Counted from the first letter of the stretch, positions 36,056-47,140 are shown. The stretch: 64,000 bases of DNA from Neptuniibacter sp. 1_MG-2023 (GCF_030547185.1 NZ_JAUOQR010000001.1:496001-560000), one strand, 5' to 3'. Numbers and translations: made by a program. The notes: generated by a model from the sequence alone, not told the origin.

Positions 36056-37234
36056 ATGATTCAATTACAGGAACGCAGAGAACCTTCACCTTTCTCGCTT
36101 TTCAATCTAGGCTTCAGGCCATTTTTCTTAGCCGGAGCTGCCAGCGCTGTTATCCTAATTACTCTTTGGCTTGTTATATATAGCCAAGGTTACCAACCTC
36201 ATTATTATGATTTAGCTATCACTTGGCATGCTCATGAGATGATATTTGGATTTAGCATTGCCATCATTGCAGGTTTTTTGCTCACGGCCGTTCGCACTTG
36301 GACTAATGTACAAACCCTGTATAGCTGGCCCTTAGCCGCGCTTTTTTTAGTGTGGCTCTTAGCTAGGCTACTTCCTGCATTTGAAAGCATACCCAAAGCA
36401 GTCATCGCTATTACCGATTTAATCTTTATACCTCTCGTTGCCATCAGCATCGCTTGGCCCATTATTAAATCCAAGAACTATAGAAATCTTCTATTTGTCC
36501 CTATTCTTTTCGCCTTTTTTATCGCTAATTTACTCATCCATCTAAATCTAATGGGCATAACAGAAGACACTATAGCAACAGGCCTTCAATTAGGTTTATT
36601 TCTGATTGTTATGATCATTAGCATTGTCGGCGGACGCGTTATACCCTTTTTTACAGAAAAGGGGGTCGCAGGCACTCAAAGCAGAAAGTTTCCAATAATT
36701 GAACGCTCAATTATTCCGATGACTGCCATTTGGGTTATATCTACGCTGACCAGCTATACTGAGTTTATTGTTTTTTTCAGTGCACTCGTTGGGCTGATGA
36801 ATTTAATTCGGCTCGGCGGCTGGTTCAGCAACAAAGTTTTTACTGTTCCACTGGTTTGGATCCTTCAGCTTAGTTATCTATTTATCACTTTTGGCTATCT
36901 ACTTTATGCTTTAAGCACCTTAAACTTGGTTAATCAGTCTATCGCTTATCATGCGTTTGCTACCGGTGGGATTGGCGGACTGACCTTAGGGATGATGTCT
37001 AGAGTTTCCCTCGGCCATACAGGACGAATACTAACCGCTGGCCCAATGATAATATCTGCATTTGTATTACTTATGCTCTCTGCGGTATTCCGTATCAGTA
37101 TTGACATACTGCCACTACCCTACATGAGTACCTTGCATATTTCTGGCAGTCTGTGGGTTATCGCTTGGATTTTATTCTTACTCAAATACACAACGATTCT
37201 AATCAAACCAAGAGTAGATGGGATCTACGGATAA
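36056..37234 (+). CDS. nnrS: NnrS family membrane protein
   Basis: A 392-residue integral membrane protein with about 12 helices. The N-terminal FNLGFRPFFLAGAASAV and ITWHAHEMIFGFSIAIIAGF, GGRVIPFFTEKG and HAFATGGIGGLTLGMMSRVSLGHTGR (read in parts) carry the conserved histidines of the NnrS family. NnrS is a haem- and copper-containing protein linked to nitric-oxide stress tolerance in bacteria, often controlled by NsrR or NnrR. A candidate NsrR operator lies in its promoter. It is monocistronic with a bidirectional terminator. Confidence 0.93.
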   Translation: MIQLQERREPSPFSLFNLGFRPFFLAGAASAVILITLWLVIYSQGYQPHYYDLAITWHAHEMIFGFSIAIIAGFLLTAVRTWTNVQTLYSWPLAALFLVWLLARLLPAFESIPKAVIAITDLIFIPLVAISIAWPIIKSKNYRNLLFVPILFAFFIANLLIHLNLMGITEDTIATGLQLGLFLIVMIISIVGGRVIPFFTEKGVAGTQSRKFPIIERSIIPMTAIWVISTLTSYTEFIVFFSALVGLMNLIRLGGWFSNKVFTVPLVWILQLSYLFITFGYLLYALSTLNLVNQSIAYHAFATGGIGGLTLGMMSRVSLGHTGRILTAGPMIISAFVLLMLSAVFRISIDILPLPYMSTLHISGSLWVIAWILFLLKYTTILIKPRVDGIYG

Positions 37235-37239
37235 AAAAA

Positions 37240-37255
37240 GGCCTCATATGAGGCC
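37240..37255. terminator. Bidirectional terminator between nnrS and acuI
   Basis: The perfect palindrome GGCCTCATATGAGGCC has an A run on the left and a T run on the right, so it can terminate both convergent genes. Confidence 0.95.
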
Positions 37256-37274
37256 CTTTTTTTAACCTTAAGGG

Positions 37275-38258
37275 TTATGCATTAAGATCAATAACAACAC
37301 GGCCCTTTACTTGGCCATTAGTGATTTTCTCTGCGTATTCAGGCACATCATCTAAGCCAATTATCTGAGCAATTTCACCTAAAGCATTCTCTGGTAACTG
37401 AGTCAGTAAGCGTTGCCAAGCCATATTACGACGCTCGTAAGGGCAGCTAACTGAATCGACACCCTGAAGGCGCACATTACGTAAGATAAAAGGCATTACC
37501 GTCGAGGGAAGTTTGAAACTAGCCGCTAAACCACAAGCGGCAACAACACCGCTATAATTTGTTTCAGCAATCATTCTAGCTAATATAGTATCACCCGCTG
37601 TATCAATAGCCCCCGCCCATCTCTGTTTCTCTAAAGGTCTCGGCGGCTGCGCCATCTCATCGCGACTCAAAATTTCACTTGCACCTAAACCACGCAAGTA
37701 ACCTTCTGTCTCGGCACGCCCCGTAATCGCTGCTACCTGATAACCGAGTCCAGCTAATATCGCGACTGCAACACTCCCTACTCCACCCGCAGCACCACTC
37801 ACCACTATAGGACCACTCTCAGGTGTTACTCCGCCCTCTTCTAAAGCCATAACACATAACATAGCAGTTAAACCGGCAGTGCCTATTTGCATAGTACGAA
37901 CCGGATCCATACCTTCAGGCAAAGGTACCAACCAATCAGCTTTCAAACGCGCATACTGGGAATATCCGCCCCAATACATTTCACCTACGCCCCACCCCGT
38001 TAAAACAACCTTATCTCCCTTTGAATAACGCGCATCCGCACTATCTTCAACAGTGCCGACTAGGTCTATTCCAGGCACCATTGGGAAATTGCGAATGATT
38101 TTACCTTTACCTGTAACAGCCAAACCGTCTTTATAGTTCAACGAAGAGTAATCCACTTTTATAAGTACATCTTCTTCTGGTAGGTCGCTCATCGCTAACT
38201 GCTCAATAGCAGACGTTGTTTTACCTTCATCTTGATTCAAAACCAGTGCTTTGAACAT
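37275..38258 (-). CDS. acuI: Acrylyl-CoA reductase, AcuI/YhdH family
   Basis: A 327-residue zinc-free medium-chain reductase. YSSLNYKDGLAVTGKGKI and VPGIDLVGTV are the N-terminal signature. The NADPH-binding loop is SGAAGGVGSVAVAILAGLGY. DSVSCPYERRNMAWQRL near the C-terminus separates YhdH/AcuI from other quinone reductases. AcuI reduces toxic acryloyl-CoA to propionyl-CoA and is tied to DMSP and acrylate breakdown in marine bacteria. No DMSP lyase gene is in the window. It is divergent from a FadR-type regulator that probably controls it. Confidence 0.93.
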   Translation of the reverse strand: MFKALVLNQDEGKTTSAIEQLAMSDLPEEDVLIKVDYSSLNYKDGLAVTGKGKIIRNFPMVPGIDLVGTVEDSADARYSKGDKVVLTGWGVGEMYWGGYSQYARLKADWLVPLPEGMDPVRTMQIGTAGLTAMLCVMALEEGGVTPESGPIVVSGAAGGVGSVAVAILAGLGYQVAAITGRAETEGYLRGLGASEILSRDEMAQPPRPLEKQRWAGAIDTAGDTILARMIAETNYSGVVAACGLAASFKLPSTVMPFILRNVRLQGVDSVSCPYERRNMAWQRLLTQLPENALGEIAQIIGLDDVPEYAEKITNGQVKGRVVIDLNA

Positions 38259-38289
38259 ACTAATCTCCGTTGAACGTTTTAATAAGTTA

Positions 38290-38330
38290 ATTTGTCATAC
38301 AAATATAAAATACTATAAATATTGAATCAA
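38290..38330. promoter_or_regulatory. Shared acuI/gntR operator and divergent promoters
   Basis: The perfect palindrome ATTTGT-cat-ACAAAT (38290-38304) contains TTGTCATACAA, which fits the FadR-subfamily operator TNGTNNNACNA. On the minus strand TTGATT (38325-38330) and TATATT (38302-38307), 17 bases apart, make a good sigma-70 promoter for acuI whose -10 touches the operator. On the plus strand TTGTCA (38292-38297) and TATAAA (38314-38319), 16 apart, could drive the regulator gene. Confidence 0.72.
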
Positions 38331-38395
38331 TAGGCTATAATTAAATTTATCTTCTACCTTAGGTTAGTAAAGAATTTAAACCAGCGGAGTGACAG

Positions 38396-39127
38396 GTGAA
38401 TTTAGAGATAGGGCCAATCAACAAAAGTAGCTTATCAAAACAGGTAGCTGATCAGCTTCAAGAGGCTATTTTAGAAGGTACACTGAAAGCCGATGACCGC
38501 CTCCCCACAGAGGAAGAGCTCGCGCAACGCTTCCAAGTATCTCGCCCAACAATCAGAGAAGCGCTTAAAAGATTAGCCGCAAAAAACCTCATCCGCTCAC
38601 GCCGCGGCCCAACGGGAGGGTCCTTTGTCAATCATTTAGGAACAAATGAACTCAGTGACCACCTAACCACCGCCACCACCCTTTTTGTCAGTATGAATGA
38701 TGTCTCATTAGATGAGATCAGCAGCACTCGGCTTGAAATGGAAAGTTACTGCTTTCGCCTTGCTTGTCAGCACCGTACAGATGAAGACCTTAAACGGTTA
38801 GAGCAGCATCTCATCCATCAAAAAAATAAAAATATCAGTCCAGAAGAGTTCTGCGCAGCTGATGTTCGTTTCCATCGCGCAATTGCTGATGCCAGTCACA
38901 ATAAAATGCTCAGTTTTATTATGTACACCCTGATCGAAGCACTCCAACCTGTATCAAATATGATCGCTTACAGATTTAGAGAAAGAGAAATTATTACTAG
39001 TCAGCATGAAAGAATATTTAACGCTATCAACAACCAAGACAGAAAACTAGCTTGCGCTATTTTAGAAGAGCAAATTAATTACCTGCAGCAATTACATGAA
39101 GAAGCGCAAGAAAATCACCAACAATAG
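38396..39127 (+). CDS. GntR-family regulator, FadR subfamily
   Basis: A 243-residue repressor-type protein. The winged helix (about 10-75) has LPTEEELAQRFQVSRPTIREALKRLA (read as LPTEEELAQRF then SRPTIREALKRL), and RRGPTGGSFV forms the wing. The C-terminal all-helical FCD domain (about 100-230) shows SSTRLEMESYCFRLA, DVRFHRAIADASHNKML and EHERIFNAI-like metal/ligand residues (QHERIFNAINNQD). The GTG start is supported by GGAG at 6 bases. It is divergent from acuI across a matching operator and probably regulates acuI and itself; the ligand is unknown. Confidence 0.92.
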   Translation: MNLEIGPINKSSLSKQVADQLQEAILEGTLKADDRLPTEEELAQRFQVSRPTIREALKRLAAKNLIRSRRGPTGGSFVNHLGTNELSDHLTTATTLFVSMNDVSLDEISSTRLEMESYCFRLACQHRTDEDLKRLEQHLIHQKNKNISPEEFCAADVRFHRAIADASHNKMLSFIMYTLIEALQPVSNMIAYRFREREIITSQHERIFNAINNQDRKLACAILEEQINYLQQLHEEAQENHQQ

Positions 39128-39387
39128 CAAAACACGTGATTAGGCCCCCAAACGCTAATCCCTTATATAAAGCCAAAAAAGATACCTGAGCGACTACAAA
39201 AAGTAGAATACTCAAAGCATAGGCATCAAGCACGATTTGTTTTATGCTAAGCACTTAATTATACAACTGCTAACCAAACACTTTCTTCTACTCAGACTAA
39301 GCTCTAGGCTGCCTAAAAAGGGAGCTGCTCTGTAGAATAAATGGCATAGTGTATCGGTTAATATTCGCAAGTCATTAAGGAGATCCC

Positions 39388-39912
39388 GTGGAAGATTTAT
39401 GGTTAATCAGCATTACTTCTTTACTTATAGGTGCTGTTATCGGCTTTTTAATGGGGCGCTCAGGTAATACATCTAATCGCCAAGCAGAACTTGCCGAACA
39501 GTTAGACAGTACAACCAAAGAGCTTGAGAACTATAAAGAAGAGGTCAATGAACACTTTGAAAAAACAGCTGCACTAGTTAACAACCTCACCAACAGCTAT
39601 AAAGAAGTTCATGAGCACTTAGCAACCGGTGCCGTAGATTTATGTAAAGCAGGCACCATTGATCTCGCTTTAGAACCCGCCATGCATGCAAAAATCGAGA
39701 ATCAGGACAATGAACCTGAAGAACCTTCTGAAAAAACAGAAGAAGTTACAGCTGACATTCCTCGAGACTACGCGCCCAAAAGTCCTGAAGATGAAGGTAC
39801 CCTATCTGAAACCTTTGGTCTAAAAGAGGAAACAACTGGGGAAGAAACCAGTAAAGAAGGGGATGATTCAACTACAGCGGAAATAGTACCTCCTATCGCC
39901 AAGAGCAAATAA
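39388..39912 (+). CDS. zapG: ZapG/YhcB-family cell-division-linked membrane protein (DUF1043)
   Basis: A 174-residue protein with one N-terminal membrane helix (WLISITSLLIGAVIGFLMGR, 4-23), a coiled coil (30-85), the conserved TAALVNNLTNSYKEVHEHLA block and an acidic, disordered tail. YhcB in E. coli links cell division, elongation and envelope growth. The GTG start has AAGGAG 5 bases upstream. The degS-type protease gene, often its neighbour, is 1.5 kb away. The 260-base gap before it shows only a GATTAG/CTAATC repeat at 39138-39160. Confidence 0.85.
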   Translation: MEDLWLISITSLLIGAVIGFLMGRSGNTSNRQAELAEQLDSTTKELENYKEEVNEHFEKTAALVNNLTNSYKEVHEHLATGAVDLCKAGTIDLALEPAMHAKIENQDNEPEEPSEKTEEVTADIPRDYAPKSPEDEGTLSETFGLKEETTGEETSKEGDDSTTAEIVPPIAKSK

Positions 39913-39961
39913 GCGATAACCCCTTTATCTAAGCATCAGTTTTTTGTAATTTCTGTATATC

Positions 39962-39995
39962 AAGGGTTGCGCTATTTTTAACCCAACCCTTTTTT
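39962..39995 (+). terminator. Terminator of zapG
   Basis: AAGGGTTG and CAACCCTT enclose a 14-base loop and end in a T run. Confidence 0.85.
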
Positions 39996-40085
39996 GTATT
40001 TGCGGCTTTTCCACAAGCAAATAAACAGAAAAAACTGCACAATAACCAAATCCCCTCTGGAGTGTTTTGCTAAACGACTAATCCA

Positions 40086-40424
40086 TCAGTGGGCGGATAA
40101 GAATAAATGACGAACATCCTCAGTACTTGTAGGTCTTATTAAACGGCCAATCTCTAAGCCATTGTGCAACAAGATCAAAGTTGGCCAAAGCTTAACTTTA
40201 AATGCTCGCCCCAACGGCTTACCCTTCCCATCATATAGCTTGATATGGGTAAGCTCAGGATGATCTTTTAACCCCTCCTGCACTATAGGCTGAGCTAATT
40301 GACAATGCGGACACCATGGCACTCCAAACTCAAGCAGAATATCCCCCTGCATCTCATTAACTTGCTCAAGCGTCGGTGCTTCTTCTAAATAATTTGAGTT
40401 AATTTCACTTTGGCCACTACTCAT
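40086..40424 (-). CDS. Thioredoxin-family protein
   Basis: About 112 residues with a thioredoxin fold. The redox motif is WCPHC (in VPWCPHCQLAQP) and the cis-Pro lies in KLWPTLILLHNG. No signal peptide is present if the ATG at 40424, with GAGGGG about 10 bases upstream, is the start. A longer reading from 40487 adds 21 residues without a ribosome site. The motif differs from the WCGPC of thioredoxin 1, so this is a specialised disulfide reductase or bacilliredoxin-like protein of unknown partner. Confidence 0.85.
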   Translation of the reverse strand: MSSGQSEINSNYLEEAPTLEQVNEMQGDILLEFGVPWCPHCQLAQPIVQEGLKDHPELTHIKLYDGKGKPLGRAFKVKLWPTLILLHNGLEIGRLIRPTSTEDVRHLFLSAH

Positions 40425-40528
40425 ATAAATTAAACCCCTCAAGTTTATTAACGCTAGCCTGAAAATCCGCCATACGAAGACGCCCACCTTTATAACAGAA
40501 TATCCACTGACCCTAAGGTAAGCTTAGT

Positions 40529-41305
40529 TTATACAGGATTGTCGATCTCTATATAGTGATGCTCTATACCAAAATGCAGCGCAAGCGCCTCTCCCAGCGC
40601 TTGCACACCATACCTTTCAGTGGCGTGATGCCCAGCGGCAAAGTAATGAATACCATTCTCTCTAGCACTATGGACTGTAGGTTCAGAAATTTCACCTGAG
40701 ATGTAAGCATCCACCCCTAAACCAACTGCTTTATCTATATAGCCCTGAGCGCCTCCTGTGCACCAACCAATCGTTTTAATCTTATGCTCGCCCCCACAAA
40801 TCAATAGAGGCTCTCGCCCTAAAATAGAGCCTATATGCTCTGCTAACTGCTCTGCAGTATAGGTACGCTGTAACTGGCCAATATTACCAATACTTCGAGG
40901 GTTACCAGGCTCTAACCCTGACAGTACTTCAACCCCTAAGCGTTCTGCCAATTGTGCATTATTACCAAGTAACGGATGGGCATCTAAAGGCAAATGGTAA
41001 GCAATCAAGCTAATATCATGGTCAAGTAACGCCTTAATTCTTTTTTTCTTAATTTTAGTAATACAGCTATCTTCACCTTTCCAAAAAAAACCATGATGAA
41101 CCAAAATAGCATCCGCCTGCTCTGCTATAGCGGCATCAATCAACAATTGAGATGCTGTCACACCAGAAACCAACTTGCCTATTACCTCTTTCCCTTCCAC
41201 CTGAAGACCATTGGGACAGTAGTCTTTAAACTGCGATGGCTCCAAAAGATCATCGATATAACTCATTAAATCTTCACGTTTCACTGACATTATTATCTTA
41301 TCCAT
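40529..41305 (-). CDS. NIF3-like dinuclear metal-centre protein (YbgI type)
   Basis: A 258-residue NIF3-family protein. Metal ligands are visible in ADAILVHHGFFWKG, IAYHLPLDAHPLLGNNAQLA and near the end AAGHHATERYGVQALGE. The C-terminal CTGGAQGYIDKAVGLGVDAYISGE block is typical. YbgI forms a hexameric ring with a dinuclear metal site. Proposed links include GTP cyclohydrolase-like or DNA-repair roles; none is settled. The start may instead be the Met at 41290. Confidence 0.92.
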   Translation of the reverse strand: MDKIIMSVKREDLMSYIDDLLEPSQFKDYCPNGLQVEGKEVIGKLVSGVTASQLLIDAAIAEQADAILVHHGFFWKGEDSCITKIKKKRIKALLDHDISLIAYHLPLDAHPLLGNNAQLAERLGVEVLSGLEPGNPRSIGNIGQLQRTYTAEQLAEHIGSILGREPLLICGGEHKIKTIGWCTGGAQGYIDKAVGLGVDAYISGEISEPTVHSARENGIHYFAAGHHATERYGVQALGEALALHFGIEHHYIEIDNPV

Positions 41306-41367
41306 TCACAAAACTTTAATACGCCGTATAATTCTATGCTTATTCTGGGTAATTGATTACATAAGAC

Positions 41368-42516
41368 ATGCGTAAATTAAATTTTCTTGTTTGGCCTGTT
41401 CTAGCAGGGATTCTCGTAGCGGTATTACTGCTACAGCTATTCCCCAGCCTACTTTCATCAGAACCTCAGGCCATAAAGTTCAGAGAAGCCCCCTCTATAC
41501 CTAAGAGTGGCATAGGGCTAGGCCCAGTCTCATATGCTGATGCTGTAGAAATTGCCGCACCGGCGGTTGTAAACATTTATACACGTACTGTTGTTCAACA
41601 GAAAGTACACCCTCTCTTCAATGACCCTTTCTTTCGTAACTTTTTTGATGCTGATAGCATCCCCCAACAAGAGAGAATCCAATCAAGCTTAGGCTCAGGC
41701 GTTATCCTTACCTCCCAAGGCTATATAGTTACTAACAACCATGTAATCACCGGCGCAGACAGTATTATAGTTGCGTTAAAAGATGGCCGTGAAGCTGTAG
41801 CAGAAGTGATTGGCACTGATCCTGAAACAGACTTAGCCGTTCTAAAAGTTGCCATGGAAGACCTTCCTAGTATTGCTCTAACCCAATCAGATAATAGCCG
41901 AGTGGGTGATGTTGTTTTAGCCATCGGCAACCCTTTTGGCGTCGGCCAAACGGTAACTATGGGAATTATAAGCGCAACCGGCCGCCACAGTTTAGGCATC
42001 AATACTTATGAAGACTTTATTCAAACAGATGCGGCCATCAATCCGGGCAACTCCGGTGGTGCACTAATTGACGCATACGGCAATTTAATTGGCATTAATA
42101 CAGCGATATTCTCAAAATCCGGTGGATCTCAAGGCATTGGGTTTGCCATTCCTTCCAATTTAACAAAACAGGTTATGCAAGATCTGATCAAATATGGGAG
42201 GGTCGTACGTGGCTGGCTGGGAATTGAGATTCAAGAATTAACACCGAAACTAGCTGAATCCTTTGGCCTTAAAAACATGCAAGGACTTATTATTGCGGGC
42301 GTATTTAGAAATGGACCAGCACACTTAGCAGGGCTTCAGCCTGGCGATGTTATGTTAACGATAAATAAACAACCCATAATGAACGGCAGAAAGTCTATGA
42401 CTGAAATCGCTCGTTTCAAACCCGATGAAAGCATAGATATTGAAATACTTAGAGATGGTGAAAAACTTTCTTTCAAAGCGGTGATTGGTGAACGACCTAG
42501 AACACAAGAGCAATAA
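41368..42516 (+). CDS. degS: DegS-type periplasmic serine protease
   Basis: A 382-residue protein with one N-terminal membrane anchor (about 5-25), a trypsin-like domain with His125 (NNHVITGAD), Asp155 (ETDLAVLKV) and Ser229 (NPGNSGGALID), and a single PDZ domain (about 280-375). One PDZ domain and the uncleaved anchor point to DegS rather than DegP/DegQ. DegS senses misfolded outer-membrane proteins and starts cleavage of RseA to release sigma-E. Divergent from the NIF3 gene. Confidence 0.93.
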   Translation: MRKLNFLVWPVLAGILVAVLLLQLFPSLLSSEPQAIKFREAPSIPKSGIGLGPVSYADAVEIAAPAVVNIYTRTVVQQKVHPLFNDPFFRNFFDADSIPQQERIQSSLGSGVILTSQGYIVTNNHVITGADSIIVALKDGREAVAEVIGTDPETDLAVLKVAMEDLPSIALTQSDNSRVGDVVLAIGNPFGVGQTVTMGIISATGRHSLGINTYEDFIQTDAAINPGNSGGALIDAYGNLIGINTAIFSKSGGSQGIGFAIPSNLTKQVMQDLIKYGRVVRGWLGIEIQELTPKLAESFGLKNMQGLIIAGVFRNGPAHLAGLQPGDVMLTINKQPIMNGRKSMTEIARFKPDESIDIEILRDGEKLSFKAVIGERPRTQEQ

Positions 42517-42523
42517 AATAAAA

Positions 42524-42543
42524 AAACAGGCGAATGCCTGTTT
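42524..42543. terminator. Bidirectional terminator between degS and hisD
   Basis: AAACAGGC-gaat-GCCTGTTT with an A run before and a T run after. Confidence 0.95.
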
Positions 42544-42568
42544 TTTTATTTATATAAGAGACAAGCGT

Positions 42569-43876
42569 TTAATCTTTAATTCGGTACTCAGCAGAACGAG
42601 CATGAGCAGTTAAACTTTCACCCCGAGCTAATACCGAAGCAACTTTCCCCATCTCAGACGCCCCATCTTCTGAAAACATAATCAAAGATGAGCGTTTTTG
42701 AAAATCATACACGCCTAAAGGAGAGGAGAAACGCGCTGTACCTGAGGTTGGTAGTACATGGTTAGGACCTGCACAGTAATCCCCAAGCGCTTCAGCGGTA
42801 TAACGTCCCATAAAGATCGCACCAGCGTGACGCACTTTAGGTAAAAGACTTTCAGGATCTGCTACCGATAGTTCCAAATGCTCTGGCGCTATTCGATTAG
42901 CAACGTCCATAGCTTCATCTAAATCTTTCACTTTTATAAGCGCTGCACGTAGACGTAATGAGATTTCAATAATCTCTTTACGTTCCATCGTAGGCAACAG
43001 CTTATTAATGCTTTGTTCTACAGCATCAATAAAGTCAGCATCAGGTGTCACTAAAATAGGTTGCGCATCCTCATCATGTTCAGCCTGAGAGAATAGATCC
43101 ATAGCAACCCAATCGGGATCCGTTTTACCATCACAAACCACTAGGATTTCAGAAGGTCCTGCAATCATATCGATGCCAACAGCACCAAAGACCGCACGTT
43201 TAGCTGTAGCAACAAAAATATTTCCTGGGCCTACGATTTTGTCCACTTGAGGAATCGTATCAGTACCGTAAGCAAGTGCCGCCACAGCCTGTGCCCCACC
43301 TATACAGAACACGCGATCAACGCCCGCTAAACAAGCCGCAGCCAAAACCAGCTCATTCACGACACCACCAGGTGTCGGCACAACCATAATGATCTCTTCT
43401 ACACCGGCAACTTTTGCTGGCATCGCATTCATCAGTACAGATGAAGGATAGGCTGCTTTACCACCAGGAACATAAAGCCCCACGCGATCAACAGGTGTAA
43501 CCTTTTGACCAAGCATAGTGCCATCGGCTTCAGTATATTGCCAAGACTCACCTTTTTGACGCTCATGGTAAGTCTGAACTCTTTGCGCTGCCGTTTCTAA
43601 GGCTTTACGTTGATCTGCAGGCAACTCATCTAATGCTTTCTGCAAACGCTCAGCGCTCATTTCAAGCTCAGCAATACTGTTAACCGAGGTACCATCAAAG
43701 CGGTTGGTATACTCTACAACAGCGCTATCACCTTCGGTACGAACACGTTGTAAAATTTCATTTACTATTTGGTTAACTTTATCATCAGATACCGCTTCCC
43801 AAGCCAAGAGTTTGTCCATCTGTTCGTTGAAGTCTGATTGGCTTGAATCTAAACGCTTAATATTTAACTCACTCAT
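42569..43876 (-). CDS. hisD: Histidinol dehydrogenase
   Basis: HisD carries out the last two oxidations to histidine. Its 435 residues show [40 protein letters not shown]-type ([15 protein letters not shown]) and [12 protein letters not shown]. The zinc/catalytic block is [18 protein letters not shown] and the C-terminal block is [19 protein letters not shown]. It overlaps hisG by 4 bases. Confidence 0.98.
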   Translation of the reverse strand: MSELNIKRLDSSQSDFNEQMDKLLAWEAVSDDKVNQIVNEILQRVRTEGDSAVVEYTNRFDGTSVNSIAELEMSAERLQKALDELPADQRKALETAAQRVQTYHERQKGESWQYTEADGTMLGQKVTPVDRVGLYVPGGKAAYPSSVLMNAMPAKVAGVEEIIMVVPTPGGVVNELVLAAACLAGVDRVFCIGGAQAVAALAYGTDTIPQVDKIVGPGNIFVATAKRAVFGAVGIDMIAGPSEILVVCDGKTDPDWVAMDLFSQAEHDEDAQPILVTPDADFIDAVEQSINKLLPTMERKEIIEISLRLRAALIKVKDLDEAMDVANRIAPEHLELSVADPESLLPKVRHAGAIFMGRYTAEALGDYCAGPNHVLPTSGTARFSSPLGVYDFQKRSSLIMFSEDGASEMGKVASVLARGESLTAHARSAEYRIKD

Positions 43877-44526
43877 TTAGTAACCTCCGCATCACGACGG
43901 TTAATAGCATCAGCTAGCTTATCTAAAATCGGCTGAATCTGACGATACTTCATTTTCATAGAAGGCTGACCCACCACTAAACGAGAACTAATGTCAGCGA
44001 TCTCTTCCATAGGCTCTAAACCATTCGCGCGTAGCGTATTACCTGTATCAACAATATCAACGATACGATCAGCTAAACCCATTAACGGCGCGAGCTCCAT
44101 AGCACCATAGAGCTTGATAATATCTACTTGTGTACCCTGCTTCGCAAAGTAATCGCGGGTCACATTGACGAACTTACTGGCTACCTTCATACGACCTTCG
44201 ACCGGCTGCGCGTTTTTCGGGCCAGCAACCATCAGTTTACATTTCGATATTTTAAGATCTAAAGGCTCATAAAGACCTGCTGCACCATGCTCAAGCAGTA
44301 CATCTTTACCTGCAATCCCCATGTCTGCACCGCCATACTCAACATAAGTTGGAACATCCGTTGCGCGAATAACAACCAATTTTATGTTCTCATGATTAGT
44401 ATCAAAAATGAGTTTACGGCTGCTATGAATATCCTCAGCTGGAACAATGTCAGCTTCTGCCAATAAAGGCAGTGTTTCTTTAAGGATACGTCCTTTAGAC
44501 AGGGCAATCGTAAGTTGCTGCTTCAT
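43873..44526 (-). CDS. hisG: ATP phosphoribosyltransferase, short form
   Basis: HisG commits ATP and PRPP to histidine synthesis. At 217 residues it is the short form, which lacks the C-terminal regulatory domain and needs HisZ as a partner. Motifs are [30 protein letters not shown] and the PRPP-binding [14 protein letters not shown]. hisZ is not in the window. It lies between murA (20 bases away) and hisD. Confidence 0.97.
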   Translation of the reverse strand: MKQQLTIALSKGRILKETLPLLAEADIVPAEDIHSSRKLIFDTNHENIKLVVIRATDVPTYVEYGGADMGIAGKDVLLEHGAAGLYEPLDLKISKCKLMVAGPKNAQPVEGRMKVASKFVNVTRDYFAKQGTQVDIIKLYGAMELAPLMGLADRIVDIVDTGNTLRANGLEPMEEIADISSRLVVGQPSMKMKYRQIQPILDKLADAINRRDAEVTK

Positions 44527-44546
44527 AGCTCTATTTATACCTGTAT

Positions 44547-46071
<1,525 letters not shown>

Positions 46072-46139
46072 TAAAAGCTCCTGATCGAATGCTACAGATA
46101 GAAAAAATAAGGCGGAAATGATACCGGATCATGACAAAA

Positions 46140-46162
46140 AAGGCGATGCTAAGCATCGCCTT
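46140..46162 (-). terminator. Terminator between mlaB and ibaG
   Basis: A 10-base perfect stem AAGGCGATGC-taa-GCATCGCCTT is followed on the minus strand by a run of Ts. It would separate mlaFEDCB from ibaG-murA-hisGD. Confidence 0.93.
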
Positions 46163-46184
46163 AATTCAATACCTGCAAGCTGTA

Positions 46185-46475
46185 TTAAATAAACTGCTTT
46201 TCCAACCCAACAAGCTCAGCAATACCCTTCATTTCTACAGGAAGATTAATCGCTTTCAATTGAACCTCTCGATCTTGCACATAACGCAAACAACAAAACC
46301 AAAAAGAGAGTGCTGAGCTATCAACAGCTGTTACTTCAGCAAAGTCGATCTCAACAATGCCTTTGCAACCACTTAAAATATTCTCGGCTTTTTTACGGGC
46401 CTGCATAATGACTGGAAATTTAAACTCCCCTTCTAGACTAATCAATTGTTCATTAATCTGCCTAACGTCTGTCAT
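46185..46475 (-). CDS. mlaB: STAS-domain lipid-transport protein MlaB
   Basis: A 96-residue STAS domain with VEIDFAEVTAVDSSALSFWF, the conserved Ser region of MlaB. MlaB binds the ATPase MlaF and stabilises the MlaFEDB complex that moves phospholipids between the membranes. Its ATG overlaps the mlaC stop by one base. Confidence 0.93.
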   Translation of the reverse strand: MTDVRQINEQLISLEGEFKFPVIMQARKKAENILSGCKGIVEIDFAEVTAVDSSALSFWFCCLRYVQDREVQLKAINLPVEMKGIAELVGLEKQFI

Positions 46476-47140
46476 TACGCGCTATCCTTTCCTGGATCAA
46501 CTTTGTCTTTCCAAGTAGAGATAACTAATCCTACATCACCCTTGTTTCGCTCCATTAAGTCCGCAAATTGATTTTTAAAGCTCAAGCGAATATTAATAGA
46601 TCCATCAAGAATAGCATTGACGAGTTTCCAAGCACCCTCTTCTTTCTTCATGTAGTAAACTAAAGAGTACTTTGTACCATCCGCAGAAAACACATCAACC
46701 GTAACAATTTGCTTATTGATATCTGGGCTCTCTTTACGCGGAGGCACCATCTCATACTTATCAATTTTGAAACCGACTAGAGCTTTTGCATAAGTTTTCA
46801 ACAAGGTCGTTTTAAAAACACCAGAAAACTCAATACGTTGCTCTTTTGAAGCACGGCGATAGTATTTCCCCATCACCTGTTTCGAAATATAATCAAAATC
46901 AACAATAGGCGATAAAACCGTATCGATTTCAGCAACCAGCTGATCTTCTTGCCCTTCTACCACAAGCTCTTCACGCTCTAATAACTTAAGAACATTCTGA
47001 GTCGCGGTCTGAATAACCCCACCAGCTTCATTATATGTATCGATTTCAGCTCGAACCGACATACTCAACAACGCAATCAATGCGATCGTTAAACAAGTTT
47101 TTACTTGGTTCACACAGTTATAATACATAGCCTTACTCAC
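46475..47140 (-). CDS. mlaC: Periplasmic phospholipid carrier MlaC
   Basis: About 221 residues with a signal peptide (TCLTIALIALLSMSVRAEI) and the MlaC/Ttg2 fold: VLSPIVDFDYISKQVMGKYY, ASKEQRIEFSGVFKTTLLKTYAKAL (in parts) and WKLVNAILDGSINIRLSFKNQF. It carries phospholipid between MlaA and MlaD. The start is either the GTG at 47140, overlapping mlaD by 8 bases, or the ATG at 47128. Confidence 0.95.
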   Translation of the reverse strand: MSKAMYYNCVNQVKTCLTIALIALLSMSVRAEIDTYNEAGGVIQTATQNVLKLLEREELVVEGQEDQLVAEIDTVLSPIVDFDYISKQVMGKYYRRASKEQRIEFSGVFKTTLLKTYAKALVGFKIDKYEMVPPRKESPDINKQIVTVDVFSADGTKYSLVYYMKKEEGAWKLVNAILDGSINIRLSFKNQFADLMERNKGDVGLVISTWKDKVDPGKDSA

